A stretch of 28,368 nucleotides of DNA from DATAEY01 sp045805565 (GTDB lineage Bacteria; Actinomycetota; Thermoleophilia; Solirubrobacterales; Solirubrobacteraceae): contig JBJMKZ010000015.1 of assembly GCA_045805565.1 (NCBI GenBank), positions 1-28,368 of the forward strand. Direction: 5' to 3'. The notes beneath the pieces were generated by a model. That model was not told where the DNA came from. It was given only the letters and a program-made list of their open reading frames with translations, and made no database searches. The position numbers and the translations under genes are program-made. Numbering within the stretch: the stretch's first letter is position 1; each line of letters opens with the position of its first letter. Positions 27,353 through 28,368 of this stretch are shown piece after piece.

Positions 27353-28368
27353 GCTTCTTCGCCTCGCGCTGGGTCGACCCCCCGGCGCGCGCGGCGGAGG
27401 CGGCCGGGCTGCCGGGTGGTTTCCGCGCCGCCGGTGTCGCCTGCGGGCTCAAGCCCGACGGCAGCCGCGACCTGGGGGTGGTGGTCGCCGACTCTCCCCA
27501 GACCGCGAGCGCCGCGCGCTTCAGCCGCTCGGGTGTCCTGGCCGCGCCGGTGCTGCTGTCCCAGGAGCGCTGCGACCTGCGGGCCCTGCGCGCGGTGGCC
27601 GCCAACTCCGGCAACGCCAACGCCGCCACGGGCGGCCAGGGACTCTCCGCCGCCGCCAAGGTCCAGGGCGCGACCGCGGCGCTGGCCGGGGTGGAGGAGC
27701 CGCAGGTCGCGGTCGCCTCCACCGGCGTGATCGGGGTCCCGCTGCCGGCCGACACGGTGGTGCGCGGGCTGCGCGACGTGGCCGCCGAGCTGCGCGTGGA
27801 TGGCGACGCCGACTTCGCCGAGGCGATCCGGACCACGGACGCGTTCCCCAAGCGCGCCTCGCTCGACGTCCGGCTCGCCGGCGGCGGCGTGCGGCTCAGC
27901 GCCCAGGCCAAGGGAGCCGGGATGCTGTCGCCCGCCTTCGCCACCCTGCTGTGCTTCGTGCAGACCGACGCCGCGCTCGAGCCCCAGACCGCCGAGCTGC
28001 TGCTGGGCGCCACCGCCGCGCGCTCGTTCGAGCGGATCACCGTCGACGGCCAGCTGTCCACCAACGACACGGTGATCCTGATGGCCAGCGGGGCCTCCGG
28101 GGTGCGGGTGGCGCCCGGGTCCGAGGACGAGCTGGCCCTGGGCGAGGCGCTCGACGCGCTGCTGCGCCAGCTGGCGCTGCTGATGGTGCGCGACGGCGAG
28201 GGCGCGCGGCGCGTCGGCCGGGTGGTGGTCAGCGGCGGGCACGAGCTTCACGTGGAGGCCGCCGCGCGGGCGGTGGCCAACTCCCCGCTGGTCAAGGCGG
28301 CGCTGCACGGGGGCGACCCCAACTGGGGGCGAATCGCCCAGTCGGTGGGCATGTCGCTGCCGGGCACC
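27349..28368 (+). CDS. argJ: Arginine biosynthesis bifunctional protein ArgJ (cut by window edge)
   Basis: 340 codons are visible from ATG 27349, which overlaps the argC stop; the frame is open to the right edge. Features of ArgJ: ANSGNANAATGGQG near the N-terminal third, VASTGVIGVPLP, and the self-cleavage site in KGAGMLSPAFATLLCF, where the chain is cut before the Thr to expose the nucleophile. STNDTVILMASGASG and GGDPNWGRIAQSVG follow. ArgJ transfers acetyl from acetylornithine to glutamate and often also uses acetyl-CoA; sequence alone does not show whether this one is mono- or bifunctional. The last 50-60 residues lie outside the window. Confidence 0.96.
   Translation, partial: MSFFASRWVDPPARAAEAAGLPGGFRAAGVACGLKPDGSRDLGVVVADSPQTASAARFSRSGVLAAPVLLSQERCDLRALRAVAANSGNANAATGGQGLSAAAKVQGATAALAGVEEPQVAVASTGVIGVPLPADTVVRGLRDVAAELRVDGDADFAEAIRTTDAFPKRASLDVRLAGGGVRLSAQAKGAGMLSPAFATLLCFVQTDAALEPQTAELLLGATAARSFERITVDGQLSTNDTVILMASGASGVRVAPGSEDELALGEALDALLRQLALLMVRDGEGARRVGRVVVSGGHELHVEAAARAVANSPLVKAALHGGDPNWGRIAQSVGMSLPGT

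Overview
The window is GC-rich chromosomal DNA from an actinobacterium, probably of the Thermoleophilia/Solirubrobacterales type (this placement is inference). The right-hand third shows the order thrS, infC-rpmI-rplT, TrmH/SpoU methyltransferase, pheS-pheT, argC-argJ. From infC onward this matches the order known in Mycobacterium and other Actinobacteria. Most genes there overlap by 4-8 bp. Several genes have a TAnnnT -10 hexamer only 5-9 nt before the start codon and little or no Shine-Dalgarno sequence, which points to leaderless transcription. An F420-type (Ddn-like) nitroreductase also fits Actinobacteria.

Layout. 1-4818: tail of a flavin dehydrogenase; a small secreted protein; a minus-strand run of a CPA1 Na+/H+ antiporter, a VOC protein and a helical protein; then a soluble class III adenylate cyclase and a hypothetical protein. 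4849-8493: tRNA-Gly(GCC), small membrane and secreted proteins, a saccharopine-dehydrogenase-like oxidoreductase, a strongly structured 390-bp intergenic stretch, and divergent tRNA-Cys(GCA) and tRNA-Val(GAC). 8447-12484: a 4-kb segment bounded by a 17-bp direct repeat of the tRNA-Val 3' end. It holds a frameshifted VOC gene, a TetR-like palindrome, a membrane-anchored M28 peptidase, a lipoprotein and several small genes, and looks like a small genomic island or its remnant. 12562-15856: Ddn-family nitroreductase, duplicated leader sequences before a small secreted Val/Asn-rich protein, a disordered acidic protein, a ferritin-like protein, and an AOC/dirigent-like lipoprotein. 15915-18592: two cell-wall hydrolases (CHAP and Rpf-like) flanking a class V aminotransferase. 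The CHAP gene has a well-conserved c-di-AMP (ydaO-type) riboswitch in its leader. 18777-18816: perfect CRP-type and near-perfect actinobacterial LexA-type palindromes between rpf and thrS. 18867-28368: translation and arginine-biosynthesis genes, running off the right edge inside argJ.

How the parts connect: the wall-hydrolase block carries signs of nucleotide second-messenger control, with a c-di-AMP riboswitch before the CHAP gene and a CRP site between rpf and thrS. A stand-alone adenylate cyclase lies elsewhere in the window. No CRISPR array, transposase, integrase or recognisable defence system was seen.
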